Origin: CAZOEL01 sp964578835
GTDB taxonomy: Bacteria > Desulfobacterota > Syntrophobacteria > Syntrophobacterales > Syntrophobacteraceae
Length of the DNA stretch: 64,000 nucleotides
Assembly (NCBI GenBank): GCA_964578835.1
Contig: CAZOEL010000034.1
Span: 1-64,000 of the forward strand
Reading direction: 5' to 3'
The notes beneath the pieces were generated by a model. It did not search any database. It was not told the origin of the DNA and saw only the letters and a list, made by a program, of their open reading frames with translations. Below, in pieces: positions 9,286 through 16,786 of this stretch. The number at the start of each line of letters is the position of its first letter. Position 1 is the first letter of the stretch. Made by a program: the position numbers and the translations under genes.

Positions 9286-10297
9286 TTTGACGGTCTTGAT
9301 TTTGGAAGCGTTGTCGGTTTACCTTTGCGTGCTATGGGCTCATTCCTTACGCAGGCGCGCCGGACTCGCGCCTTTCTATGCATTGCTGGGGGGAATCACG
9401 GCGGTCATGTCCTGGGTGACGGATGCCGGAGTCAAGGTGGATGTTGCGGGCATCACATTCATGGTCGGCTCGACGGTCTTTTACACATCGTTGCTCCTGG
9501 GTGTTTTTGTAGTCTATGTGTTTGATGGGCCTCGGGCTACGCGCATTGCGATCTTAACCGTTGCGGGCGTGTCCATTATGGTTCCGCTGATTGCCTCGGT
9601 TCTGCACATGCAGATGAAGATTTCCGGTCATGCCCCCCTGGGCTATGTGCCTATACCAAGCTTTCGAATCAATGCAGCCTCAGTCTTTGCAACCGTGGCG
9701 GATTTGGTGTTTTTGGCGATTGCCTGGGAGTATTTCGGTAAGCCGAGCCTGAAAATTCAACTCTGGCTCAGATCCTTTCTTACGCTGCTGGGCGTGATGT
9801 GGCTGGATGTCCTGCTTTTTGCGACAGGCGCCTTCCTGGAGAGTCCTCATTACTTCAGCATCATGAAGGGCACTTTGTTGAGCCGACTGATAATCTCCAT
9901 ATTCGCGTGTCCGTTTCTCTATCTTTACCTGAACTGGAATAACAGGAAAATGGGCATAACCTTTGAGAACCGCCCGGTTTTGACCATACTCAGAGAGCTC
10001 TCTGAAGTACAGATAGAGTTGAGCCTGGCCCAGCAGGAAATAGAACATCGCAAGAGAGTGGAAAAAGAAAAGGAGGAGCTGATTCAAGAGCTGCAACGAG
10101 CGATCTCGGAGGTGAAGATCCTGCGCGGCTTCCTTCCGATCTGCGCCAATTGCAAGAAGATTCGAAATGATGAAGGATATTGGCAGCAGATAGAAGCTTA
10201 CATCCAGGAGCGCTCCGAAGCCGTATTCAGCCACAGTATCTGCCCGGCTTGTGTTGACCTGCTTTATCCCGAGCTCAAGCAAGAACGGAGTGAGTGA
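9275..10297 (+). CDS. Multi-spanning membrane sensor-like protein with C-terminal CxxC...C domain
   Basis: A 340-residue protein. The first 235 residues form about seven hydrophobic helices, resembling the vitamin-uptake-like sensor module (VUPS) that heads many Desulfobacterota signalling proteins; this label is from memory and tentative. A charged coiled coil (about 255-295) follows, then a short domain with CANCKKIRNDEGYW and, 32 residues on, a SICPAC motif. That Cys-containing tail occurs at the C-terminus of many PAS and GGDEF proteins of this group and may bind metal. There is no kinase or cyclase domain. The start overlaps the preceding stop by 11 bases and has GGAGGGGA upstream, so it is co-translated with the sigma-54 regulator. 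Confidence 0.65.
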   Translation: MNSDLTVLILEALSVYLCVLWAHSLRRRAGLAPFYALLGGITAVMSWVTDAGVKVDVAGITFMVGSTVFYTSLLLGVFVVYVFDGPRATRIAILTVAGVSIMVPLIASVLHMQMKISGHAPLGYVPIPSFRINAASVFATVADLVFLAIAWEYFGKPSLKIQLWLRSFLTLLGVMWLDVLLFATGAFLESPHYFSIMKGTLLSRLIISIFACPFLYLYLNWNNRKMGITFENRPVLTILRELSEVQIELSLAQQEIEHRKRVEKEKEELIQELQRAISEVKILRGFLPICANCKKIRNDEGYWQQIEAYIQERSEAVFSHSICPACVDLLYPELKQERSE

Positions 10298-10368
10298 AGC
10301 GCGCCAACTCTCGAAGCTCCCGAAGCTGGGAAGGATCTGTATCTGGAACATTATTCCAGTTCTGGAAA

Positions 10369-12357
10369 TCATCGTTGACGATCAAAATCTTCATGACTGT
10401 CTCCGAAATCGGCATCGCGGAGCGATTGGAAACGCCCGCTGATCTTCTTGATTAGAGTGACCCTACTGCCCTTCGGGTCGTAAGCAACTCTGTCCACGGC
10501 CATTTCGGCAATGCGTACGCCTCTGCCGGTAAAGCGCGCCAGGTTTTCCGCCCGTGTCGGATCGGCGACGGCTTTGACGTCGAACCCATTTCCTTCGTCT
10601 TCAATGGAAATCTGGATCTCATTGCCCCTGAAAATACACTCTATAGTCACCAATCTGCCACCATAGCGCGCCTCATTCAAACGATCGAAGCAGATCTTTC
10701 GATACTCTTCACTATCGTAGAGATCCGGATCCCTTTTGAGTGCGGTCATCTCCAAATTTCCATGCTCGACGGCGTTGGAGAGCAGCTCGAAAAGGGCGAC
10801 TTTGATCTTGCCGAATTCATCTGAGGACAGGCTGCACTTGTCTGAAATGGACTCCATGACCTTCTCGACCGTACTGTCCAGATGGATGTCTCTCGTTCTG
10901 GCCGTGAAGATGCACTTTGCATCGGAAGAGAACCTGCTCCATGATCCCGCAGTAGAGCCGGGATGGAGCTCCGCATTGCATGCGCAAATCTCTATGGCTG
11001 TCAGGATGACGTCGTCTGAGAAAAAGCTGCTTTGCTGGTGCCCGGCGGCGTTGCTCATAAGCTCACGGGAGACGGCATAGGCATCGCAGCCCTTAATGGA
11101 GCCCAGGATGCCCGAGTTGCCAAATATGGCGCCCTTTGCATTCCTTGCTTCCGTTATGCCGTCGGTAAAGGCAAGGAAGAGATCGCCCGCGGCCAGTGGA
11201 GCGGTTTGGGAGCCGTAGGTGAGGCTTTCGAAAACTCCTATGGGTGGTCCGGTCGGCTTCAAATGAAGCCCTTCGCCGCATCTTGAGATAACGGGGGGCG
11301 GCAGACCCGCCAGGCAATAGGTAAGCGTCATGGATTTCAGGTCGAACAGCCCGCAGAAGGCCGCAATGATGTCATCGGGAAGGACGTTGCCACAGATGGC
11401 CTTGTTGAGGCGGCTGCATATCACACCGGGATCCGTGCTCGTGAGAGATATCTCCTTGAAGAGCATCTTGATGCTGTTGGCCGTCATGGCCGCGGGAACT
11501 CCGTGGCCCGTCACATCGGCCAGGAAGAGGAGGAATCTGTTTTCATCCAGTTTTACCATCTGCAGAATGTCTCCGCCGATATTCTCCGTTGGAAGACATT
11601 CCACATTTATTCTTACCCGTTCGATAACCTGCAGCTCGGGAAGAACGACCATGTCATAGATTTGCTTTGCTCTGCCAAGCTCCAGCGCGCGGGCTTCCTC
11701 GTGTCGTTTCTGCTCGGTGAGGTCATCGAGCACTCCGACATAATTTGAGACCTCCCCCTCATCGCCCCGAATGGAGCTGAGGGTGAGCATAGCCGGGAAC
11801 GAGGCTTCGCCCTTTCGCCGAAGGGTCAACTCCCCTCGCCAGCACCCAGTCTCCCGCACGTTTGTCCATATCTTCTTTATTAGTGCGCCATTCGATTCCC
11901 GTCCGCAGATGAGGGAGAGGCATTCTCCGACCATCTCCTCGGCGGTGTAGCCCGTAGTGCGCAGAAGTGCGGAATTGGCGGCGATGATTTCACCTTTGCC
12001 GTCGGCAACCCAGATCCCCTCATAGGCATTCTCTATGACCTTTGCCGCCAGCTTGGTTTCCTCATAGACTCTCTGCCGTGAAAGCTGCTCCCGGAAGGCC
12101 AGGCCGTAGGCTATGAGCAGCTCAACCAGAGGGATCGAAATACGGTCGGCGCTTTCCCTGAGGGTGATATGCGGAGCCTGTCTTGAAAGCTTCAAGAGCG
12201 CCTCTTCGAAAAGCTCGGCAATTTCTTCGGGAGGCACGATGGAGCGGACCAGTTCCTCACCCAATTCTGCGATACGCGCCAGGTGCTCTTCAAGCGGATG
12301 ATTGACATAAGCTGAAAAGAGCGCTTCAAATCGCTGCGCCCATTCCTTTGCGGGCAT
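10369..12357 (-). CDS. RsbU-like PP2C phosphatase fused to a GHKL kinase domain
   Basis: A 662-residue protein ending the 21-kb array. Residues 1-85 resemble the RsbU N-terminal domain that docks RsbT. A PAS domain spans about 100-220 (AYEGIWVADGKGEIIAANS). The SpoIIE/PP2C phosphatase follows (about 245-445), with metal-site motifs GGDILQ, LADVTGHGVPAAM and AFTDGITEA. The C-terminal 160 residues form an anti-sigma-type ATPase with N box LLSNAVEHGN and G1 EDEGNGFD. In the Rsb scheme RsbT activates RsbU, which dephosphorylates a STAS antagonist. Here phosphatase and opposing kinase lie in one chain. The start overlaps no gene and follows the RsbX-like stop by 3 bases, with AGGAG upstream. Confidence 0.88.
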   Translation of the reverse strand: MPAKEWAQRFEALFSAYVNHPLEEHLARIAELGEELVRSIVPPEEIAELFEEALLKLSRQAPHITLRESADRISIPLVELLIAYGLAFREQLSRQRVYEETKLAAKVIENAYEGIWVADGKGEIIAANSALLRTTGYTAEEMVGECLSLICGRESNGALIKKIWTNVRETGCWRGELTLRRKGEASFPAMLTLSSIRGDEGEVSNYVGVLDDLTEQKRHEEARALELGRAKQIYDMVVLPELQVIERVRINVECLPTENIGGDILQMVKLDENRFLLFLADVTGHGVPAAMTANSIKMLFKEISLTSTDPGVICSRLNKAICGNVLPDDIIAAFCGLFDLKSMTLTYCLAGLPPPVISRCGEGLHLKPTGPPIGVFESLTYGSQTAPLAAGDLFLAFTDGITEARNAKGAIFGNSGILGSIKGCDAYAVSRELMSNAAGHQQSSFFSDDVILTAIEICACNAELHPGSTAGSWSRFSSDAKCIFTARTRDIHLDSTVEKVMESISDKCSLSSDEFGKIKVALFELLSNAVEHGNLEMTALKRDPDLYDSEEYRKICFDRLNEARYGGRLVTIECIFRGNEIQISIEDEGNGFDVKAVADPTRAENLARFTGRGVRIAEMAVDRVAYDPKGSRVTLIKKISGRFQSLRDADFGDSHEDFDRQR

Positions 12358-12360
12358 CGG

Positions 12361-12945
12361 TCAAGCTCCTCTTCTGTAGACGAGAATAGCCGCATCATCT
12401 TTTGGCAGACTCCAGTCTTCCAGAATCCGCCAGGCAAGAGAGTCGAGATCTACCGATAGGAGATCGCCATATTTCGAAACGTCTATGATTTCCTTTAACC
12501 CGTCTGTGAACATAAGCACCACGCTGCTTCCGGGAAGTTGAACGCTTTCCGAAGTGAGCTTCTTGTAGCCGACTCCGACTATCCCGTAGTTGCTGCTCAG
12601 CCTGGTGGTTCTTTCTCCGAGTATCATGGCGCGCGTGTTGCCGATGCCGGCGTAGGTCAAGAGCCCGGTCTTCTCATCGATTGCGGCGACAGCTGCGGCA
12701 ACGCCGCGAGTGCCCCTGATGGCATTGCTGCACCCTGAAAAGAGGTCTGGAAGGGGCTGCTCCAAATGTCCGGCGATATAATCCATGGCGGCAGTCGCCG
12801 CCGTCTGAGCATGCCTGCCGTGTCCGAGGCCGTCAATAATCGTAAGCACAGTAGCAGAGCTCACGTTCCACCATCCGGCGGCATCTCCACAGTAGCTCTC
12901 TCCATCCAAAGGGCGTATGGCCGCAGCTACTTCAATCTTTTCCAT
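12361..12945 (-). CDS. rsbX: RsbX-like SpoIIE/PP2C phosphatase
   Basis: A 194-residue single-domain phosphatase of the SpoIIE class, with motifs GESYCGD near residue 16, TIIDGLGHG near residue 35 and LMFTDGLKE near residue 150. In Bacillus, RsbX resets the stressosome by dephosphorylating RsbS and RsbR. Its small size, lack of sensor domain and place beside RsbR/S/T fit that role. The start overlaps the second RsbT gene by 19 bases, indicating translational coupling. The function is family inference. Confidence 0.85.
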   Translation of the reverse strand: MEKIEVAAAIRPLDGESYCGDAAGWWNVSSATVLTIIDGLGHGRHAQTAATAAMDYIAGHLEQPLPDLFSGCSNAIRGTRGVAAAVAAIDEKTGLLTYAGIGNTRAMILGERTTRLSSNYGIVGVGYKKLTSESVQLPGSSVVLMFTDGLKEIIDVSKYGDLLSVDLDSLAWRILEDWSLPKDDAAILVYRRGA

Positions 12946-13382
12946 TTCCTTGCCGTAATCCTTGTTCCCAGGCCATGCTGAGACTTGATTTCAAACTCAT
13001 CCATGAGCCGTTTCACTCCAGGCAGGCCGCAGCCCAATCCCCCATTTGTGCTAAAACCGTCTTCCATAGCCTTCGTAACATCCTCAATACCGGGTCCTTC
13101 GTCCTCCGAAACGATTTCAATGCCCGGTCCCTTCTCGTTCTCGATGATATTGAAGGCGATCGTTCCTCCCCGATCCGTATGAGAAAAAAGATTGACGGCA
13201 AGCTCTGAAACACTGGTTTCCACATAGCAGGCTTCTACCGAGGAAAACCCGATCTCGTACGCCAAAGCCCTGCACACCTGGCGGGCTTGCGCAATGTGGT
13301 GCTCTTCAATAACCTCGATTCGGGTTGCGTACTGCCGGCCAAACGAGGCGGATTGAGCGTTGTGAATTCCAGGGTCGAACAA
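12927..13382 (-). CDS. Second RsbT-like serine kinase
   Basis: A 151-residue GHKL-fold kinase of the RsbT group. The N box is SELAVNLFSHT, G1 SEDEGPGIED, then a GLGCGLPGVKRLMDEFEI segment characteristic of RsbT. It differs from its neighbour in having a longer N-terminus and a degenerate N box (SHT where the other copy has QYA). Translation appears to start at TTG, directly after the stop of the first RsbT gene; the AGGAGG six bases upstream sits inside that gene's last codons. Two adjacent RsbT paralogues suggest two outputs or a regulatory pair. Confidence 0.83.
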   Translation of the reverse strand: MFDPGIHNAQSASFGRQYATRIEVIEEHHIAQARQVCRALAYEIGFSSVEACYVETSVSELAVNLFSHTDRGGTIAFNIIENEKGPGIEIVSEDEGPGIEDVTKAMEDGFSTNGGLGCGLPGVKRLMDEFEIKSQHGLGTRITARKWKRLK

Positions 13383-13784
13383 TCAGGACCTCCTGCGGCG
13401 CATGACGATCGTAATCTTTGTGTTACCGGGCCTGGATTGGATGTCGAAATCCTGCACCAGGCTTCTCGAGCCGGGAAGTCCTGCGCCCAGTCCTTTGCTT
13501 GTGCTGAATCCGTAGGTCATGGCTTTTTCGACATCGGGGATGCCTGGCCCAAAATCTTCAACAGCCACTTCAATTCGGAGCTCGCCGGCATCCGACATGT
13601 CCTGAATCAGACAAACACCACCTCCCGCATACTGGATCACATTCCTTGTCAGCTCAGAGATGGCCGTGGCAAGGCGCGTCTGATCCGCAAGCCGAAAGCC
13701 AAGCCTTCGAGCCATATCTCTTCCCGCCTGTCTCGCGGTGATGATGTCCTTCTGATCTTTTATGTCTACCGTTATCTGGTCCAT
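13383..13784 (-). CDS. rsbT: RsbT serine kinase (stressosome)
   Basis: A 133-residue RsbT homologue. The N box is ISELTRNVIQYAGGG, G1 VEDFGPGIPD, and the ATP lid/glycine segment GLGAGLPGSRSLVQDF. RsbT is held by the RsbR/RsbS stressosome, phosphorylates both on stress, and is then released to activate RsbU. It lies downstream of rsbR and rsbS as in other stressosome modules, with AGAGGG before its ATG. The 56-base spacer upstream contains an ATGATGAATG word repeat described separately. Confidence 0.9.
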   Translation of the reverse strand: MDQITVDIKDQKDIITARQAGRDMARRLGFRLADQTRLATAISELTRNVIQYAGGGVCLIQDMSDAGELRIEVAVEDFGPGIPDVEKAMTYGFSTSKGLGAGLPGSRSLVQDFDIQSRPGNTKITIVMRRRRS

Positions 13785-13798
13785 AAGAACCCTCTTTG

Positions 13799-13860
13799 GA
13801 ATGATGAATGATGAATGAAGGGCTCAACACTCATAATTCATCATTCCGCATTCATCATTT
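13799..13860. repeat. Inverted word-repeat spacer (ATGATGAATG type)
   Basis: The left arm GAATGATGAATGATGAATG (13799-13817) is followed after a short loop by the complementary words TTCATCATT and CATTCATCAT up to 13860, so the RNA could fold into a long imperfect hairpin. The right arm overlaps the last codons and stop of rsbS (stop at 13841-13843). It is one of four such spacers in the array, each built from a different word. Confidence 0.6.
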
Positions 13861-14200
13861 TTCTAAGGACGTCTACCCCCTGCTCGAGATTCAGAACCGC
13901 CCTGACTCCGATCAGTTCCCTGCCCATCTCCACAAGCGCGATAGCCACCGAAGGGTTCATGCCGCACAACACGACCTCGGCTCCAAGGAGCTTGGCCATA
14001 TTGGCCGTATCGTTAATCACCCGGGCCATGAAGGAATCGACGACCTGAAGGGCGGTGATGTCGATGACGATGCCTCCGGCCTCGGTCTTTTTGATTCTCT
14101 CGAGGATGTCGGACTGAAAATCGATAGCGTCTTCATCCGTTAGATCCTCGGGAATCGAGGTCAACAGAATGTCCCCCAGTTTCAGTATGGGAATTTTCAA
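13841..14200 (-). CDS. rsbS: RsbS STAS-domain stressosome protein
   Basis: A 119-residue single STAS domain. The phosphorylatable Ser lies in LQVVDSFMAR, matching the RsbS site. RsbS and RsbR assemble the stressosome core that sequesters RsbT. The start is probably TTG at 14200, with AAGGAG eight bases upstream and 11 bases after the rsbR stop. The C-terminal residues MMNAE are encoded by the intergenic word repeat, so the repeat has contributed the tail of the protein. Confidence 0.9.
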   Translation of the reverse strand: MKIPILKLGDILLTSIPEDLTDEDAIDFQSDILERIKKTEAGGIVIDITALQVVDSFMARVINDTANMAKLLGAEVVLCGMNPSVAIALVEMGRELIGVRAVLNLEQGVDVLRKMMNAE

Positions 14201-14211
14201 TGTCTTTCTCC

Positions 14212-15084
14212 TTATCCCTGAACGAGCTTCATGCCGATGAGCCTGAATGCCTCGGTGACACCGGCCCTAAGCGTACCGCAAGTTCGCACAGCCCCGAGAT
14301 CTATATCGAGCTTCACCATCGTTTGAGCCGTATCCGGGCTGATGCCGGTCACGATGACGTCGGCTCCCAGCATTCTGGCCGCAGCAATCGTCTTGATGAG
14401 GTGCTGGGCAACCTTGGTGTCGATGATGGGCACCCCGGTGATATCGAGAATGGCTACTTGGGATTCCGTATCGAAGATGGCCTGCAGAAGGCCTTCGATG
14501 ACCTGGGCCGCCCGTTGGGTGTCGACAACTCCAATGAGGGGAATGAGCAGAATTTTGTCCCAGAGCTTGACGGCCGGTGTCGAAAGCTCCAGGATGGTTC
14601 GCGCCTGCTGGGCAATCACAGCTTCACGGGCTTTGGTATAGGCATCGAAGGTGACCAGCCCCATTCTATCGATCAACCGGTTCAAGCTTAAAACCTCTCT
14701 ATGCAGGGCGGTCTGGTCATTGTCGTAAACCTTTTTCAAGAGCTCGAGAAGAACCTCTTTTAGGGAGAAGACCAAGAGAGTCGTTTCAATGGGAGCGATC
14801 CCCTGTTTTGCGTGGGAAGCGCTGATCTTGCGCAGTATCTCTACGAGATCGACATATTCGGGCCTGTGTATGTCATCATAGTCTTCCGTAAAACAGCAGG
14901 GCGCGAGTTTGTCGATGATCCCCTCCGCCTGTGAAATCAGATGCTGTTCATTTATTTGCGTTGCAATATCAGTTCCCCAAGTCGACTTGATCCTTTCCAT
15001 CCAGGCTCTGAGAATTTCTTCTTTGTTGGCGGCCAGGATCCGGCCGGCCGTTGCGTTTTCTCGATCTATCCTTATATCCGTCAT
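14212..15084 (-). CDS. rsbR: RsbR-family stressosome sensor
   Basis: A 290-residue protein with an all-helical N-terminal domain (about 1-155, similar in layout to the non-haem-globin-like RsbR sensor domain) and a C-terminal STAS domain (about 165-285). The STAS domain has DITGVPIIDTKVAQ, whose IDT Thr corresponds to a known RsbT phosphorylation site, and TCGTLRAG near the second one. RsbR is the sensory subunit of the stressosome. The ATG has GGGAG upstream. The signal it senses here is unknown. Only one RsbR paralogue is present in the window. Confidence 0.9.
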   Translation of the reverse strand: MTDIRIDRENATAGRILAANKEEILRAWMERIKSTWGTDIATQINEQHLISQAEGIIDKLAPCCFTEDYDDIHRPEYVDLVEILRKISASHAKQGIAPIETTLLVFSLKEVLLELLKKVYDNDQTALHREVLSLNRLIDRMGLVTFDAYTKAREAVIAQQARTILELSTPAVKLWDKILLIPLIGVVDTQRAAQVIEGLLQAIFDTESQVAILDITGVPIIDTKVAQHLIKTIAAARMLGADVIVTGISPDTAQTMVKLDIDLGAVRTCGTLRAGVTEAFRLIGMKLVQG

Positions 15085-15102
15085 GTTACGTCTCCCTACT
15101 AG

Positions 15103-15211
15103 AAATGATGAATGCGGAATAATGATGAGTGATGATTAGTAGGTTCAATGAATTCACTATCCTGCGTCCATCACTTATCACTCATCATTCATCATTCCGA
15201 ATTTCGCATTT
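15103..15211. repeat. Inverted word-repeat spacer (second ATGATGAATG type)
   Basis: The left arm 15103-15137 carries AATGATGAATGCGGAAT and ATGATGAGTGATG words. The right arm 15170-15211 carries the complements CATCACTTATCACTCATC and TTCATCATTCCGAAT. Together they can pair as an imperfect hairpin. The right arm overlaps the 3' end of the STAS gene that stops at 15192. The spacer otherwise contains no gene. Confidence 0.6.
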
Positions 15212-15509
15212 CAGGAATGAGTTTGTCCAGCATGAGCGCCTCAAAGGTCTCCTTGATGGAGCCTTGAAGCGGCGTGAGATAAATATGGCCGCCGGCTTCA
15301 CGAAATCGTTTGTAAAACATGAGGATCTTCCCGATCCCATGGCTGTTGATGAGCTTGACTTTGCGCAGATCGAGAACGATTTCTTTCTCTCCCTCCGAAT
15401 AGAGCGCCATCAGGGCTGCTTTGAAGGCTTCGCCGGACTTCATGTCCACGATGTCCTCATGGACTTTGAGCATGACCTTGTCGCCGAATCTTTCCACTGT
15501 TGTGAGCAT
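15192..15509 (-). CDS. STAS-domain anti-sigma-factor-antagonist-like protein
   Basis: A 105-residue STAS protein of the SpoIIAA/RsbV type. The conserved phospho-site segment reads LINSHGIGKIL, with Ser in the expected loop after a hydrophobic strand (IVLDLRKV). In partner-switching systems such proteins bind an anti-sigma or other GHKL kinase when unphosphorylated. It is a plausible substrate of the RsbU-like phosphatase and GHKL kinases encoded downstream. GGAAGG precedes the ATG. No sigma factor gene is present in the window. Confidence 0.85.
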   Translation of the reverse strand: MLTTVERFGDKVMLKVHEDIVDMKSGEAFKAALMALYSEGEKEIVLDLRKVKLINSHGIGKILMFYKRFREAGGHIYLTPLQGSIKETFEALMLDKLIPEMRNSE

Positions 15510-15526
15510 TGTCTATCCTTCCGTAA

Positions 15527-16741
15527 TTAGAAGAACACCACATCGTCTTCATCTTCTGTTTTTGGCAAAGTGGCCGGGGGCGCTTTTTTCGGTAACGCGA
15601 TCGTTTCGCTTTTCTTCGCGGCAAGCGGTTTTGGAGAAGACTTCGGGCGCGCTTCCAGCACCTGCATCGGGCTAAGTCGACCTTGAGGAGAGAGTGACTG
15701 CTGAGGTCGTGAATGCCCTTTCATTCCTTCTCTTGTTCCCAGCAGTCTTCCGAAATCAGCAAGCATGGAAATCACCCTTGCAATTTCCTGTCCGGTCATG
15801 TCCTGGAACTGCAGAGAAATCGTCGCATTCTCAATGTCTCCTGCTATGGCCTGGTAGTTCATGGTGAGCACCTTGATGGCATCCGATATGTTGTCTATGG
15901 ACTTCTTGAAGCGATCGAAGGTCTCTTCCAGATTCCTTTCCGCTTCCTGCATCTGCGCCGTTCCGCTCGACACCCGAAGCTCCATGCTTGTCTTCAAGGT
16001 TTGCATGATTTTTTTGGATTCTTCCGCCGTCCGGCTGATATTGGCCGCTGCATGACCGGATCTGTCGGAAAGCCTTCGCACCTCTTCGGCCACAACGGAA
16101 AAGCCCGCTCCCGCCTCTCCGGCTTTGGCGGCCTCGATGGCTGCGTTCAAAGCCAGGATCTTGGTCTGAAAGGCGATCTTCTCGATTTCTCCAACGAACT
16201 TGTAGATCTCCTCGACCTTCACCAGCACTGATTTGATCTCCACCAGGAAATCCCGGTTTATTTCTCCAATCGAGTGGAATACCGAACCGGCGGTAGCCAG
16301 AGCCGATTCATTCTGCTTGATCATTCGGGAGACGTAGCTTTCGCCGAAACAGCGATCGTCTTTGCTGCCCTCGCCCATAAAGTAGGCGACAACGGCATTG
16401 GCCTCCTCGGATCCTTCCTTGCTCTTTTGGATGATGTTTCCCAAAACAGAAATAACACCCATGGTGGCTGTTTCCGTCTCCTCTTTGATGCGACCCAAAA
16501 TTCGGGCTGCTTCCGGCAACATCTCGAGCGCCCGGGCGACGGCTCTTTTGCTGCGCCGCCGCCCGATCCACCAGGTCAGCCCGACAGCGCAAACCGACGA
16601 GAATGCAACAAACAGCATCCGAAAGGTATCCTGTTTCTCGGCGGCGAAAGCCAGTGGCGGAGCGATGCCTATTATCAAGGGCAGCGCGCAAAGAACTTCC
16701 GAGCCAGTTCGTCGGCGAATCCATGAAATGATCAGTCTCAT
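15527..16741 (-). CDS. Membrane methyl-accepting chemotaxis protein with CheZ-like motif
   Basis: A 404-residue MCP. Two hydrophobic segments (about 15-33 and 40-60) leave almost no periplasmic domain. The signalling hairpin tip reads IAFQTKILALNAAIEAAKAGE near residue 200. After the MCP helices, residues 309-325 read SLQFQDMTGQEIARVI; the D314-x3-Q318 pattern matches the catalytic helix of CheZ phosphatases (compare D153/Q157 in the cheZ gene at 53.1 kb). A Pro/Lys-rich linker leads to an acidic tail ending EDEDDVVFF, reminiscent of a CheY-binding peptide. A phosphatase role is inference. There is no HAMP domain that I can see. Confidence 0.82.
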   Translation of the reverse strand: MRLIISWIRRRTGSEVLCALPLIIGIAPPLAFAAEKQDTFRMLFVAFSSVCAVGLTWWIGRRRSKRAVARALEMLPEAARILGRIKEETETATMGVISVLGNIIQKSKEGSEEANAVVAYFMGEGSKDDRCFGESYVSRMIKQNESALATAGSVFHSIGEINRDFLVEIKSVLVKVEEIYKFVGEIEKIAFQTKILALNAAIEAAKAGEAGAGFSVVAEEVRRLSDRSGHAAANISRTAEESKKIMQTLKTSMELRVSSGTAQMQEAERNLEETFDRFKKSIDNISDAIKVLTMNYQAIAGDIENATISLQFQDMTGQEIARVISMLADFGRLLGTREGMKGHSRPQQSLSPQGRLSPMQVLEARPKSSPKPLAAKKSETIALPKKAPPATLPKTEDEDDVVFF

Positions 16742-16786
16742 AGTCCGTTTCCTCTTATGCAGGAGGGCAGCTTGACCAAAGCGCCC

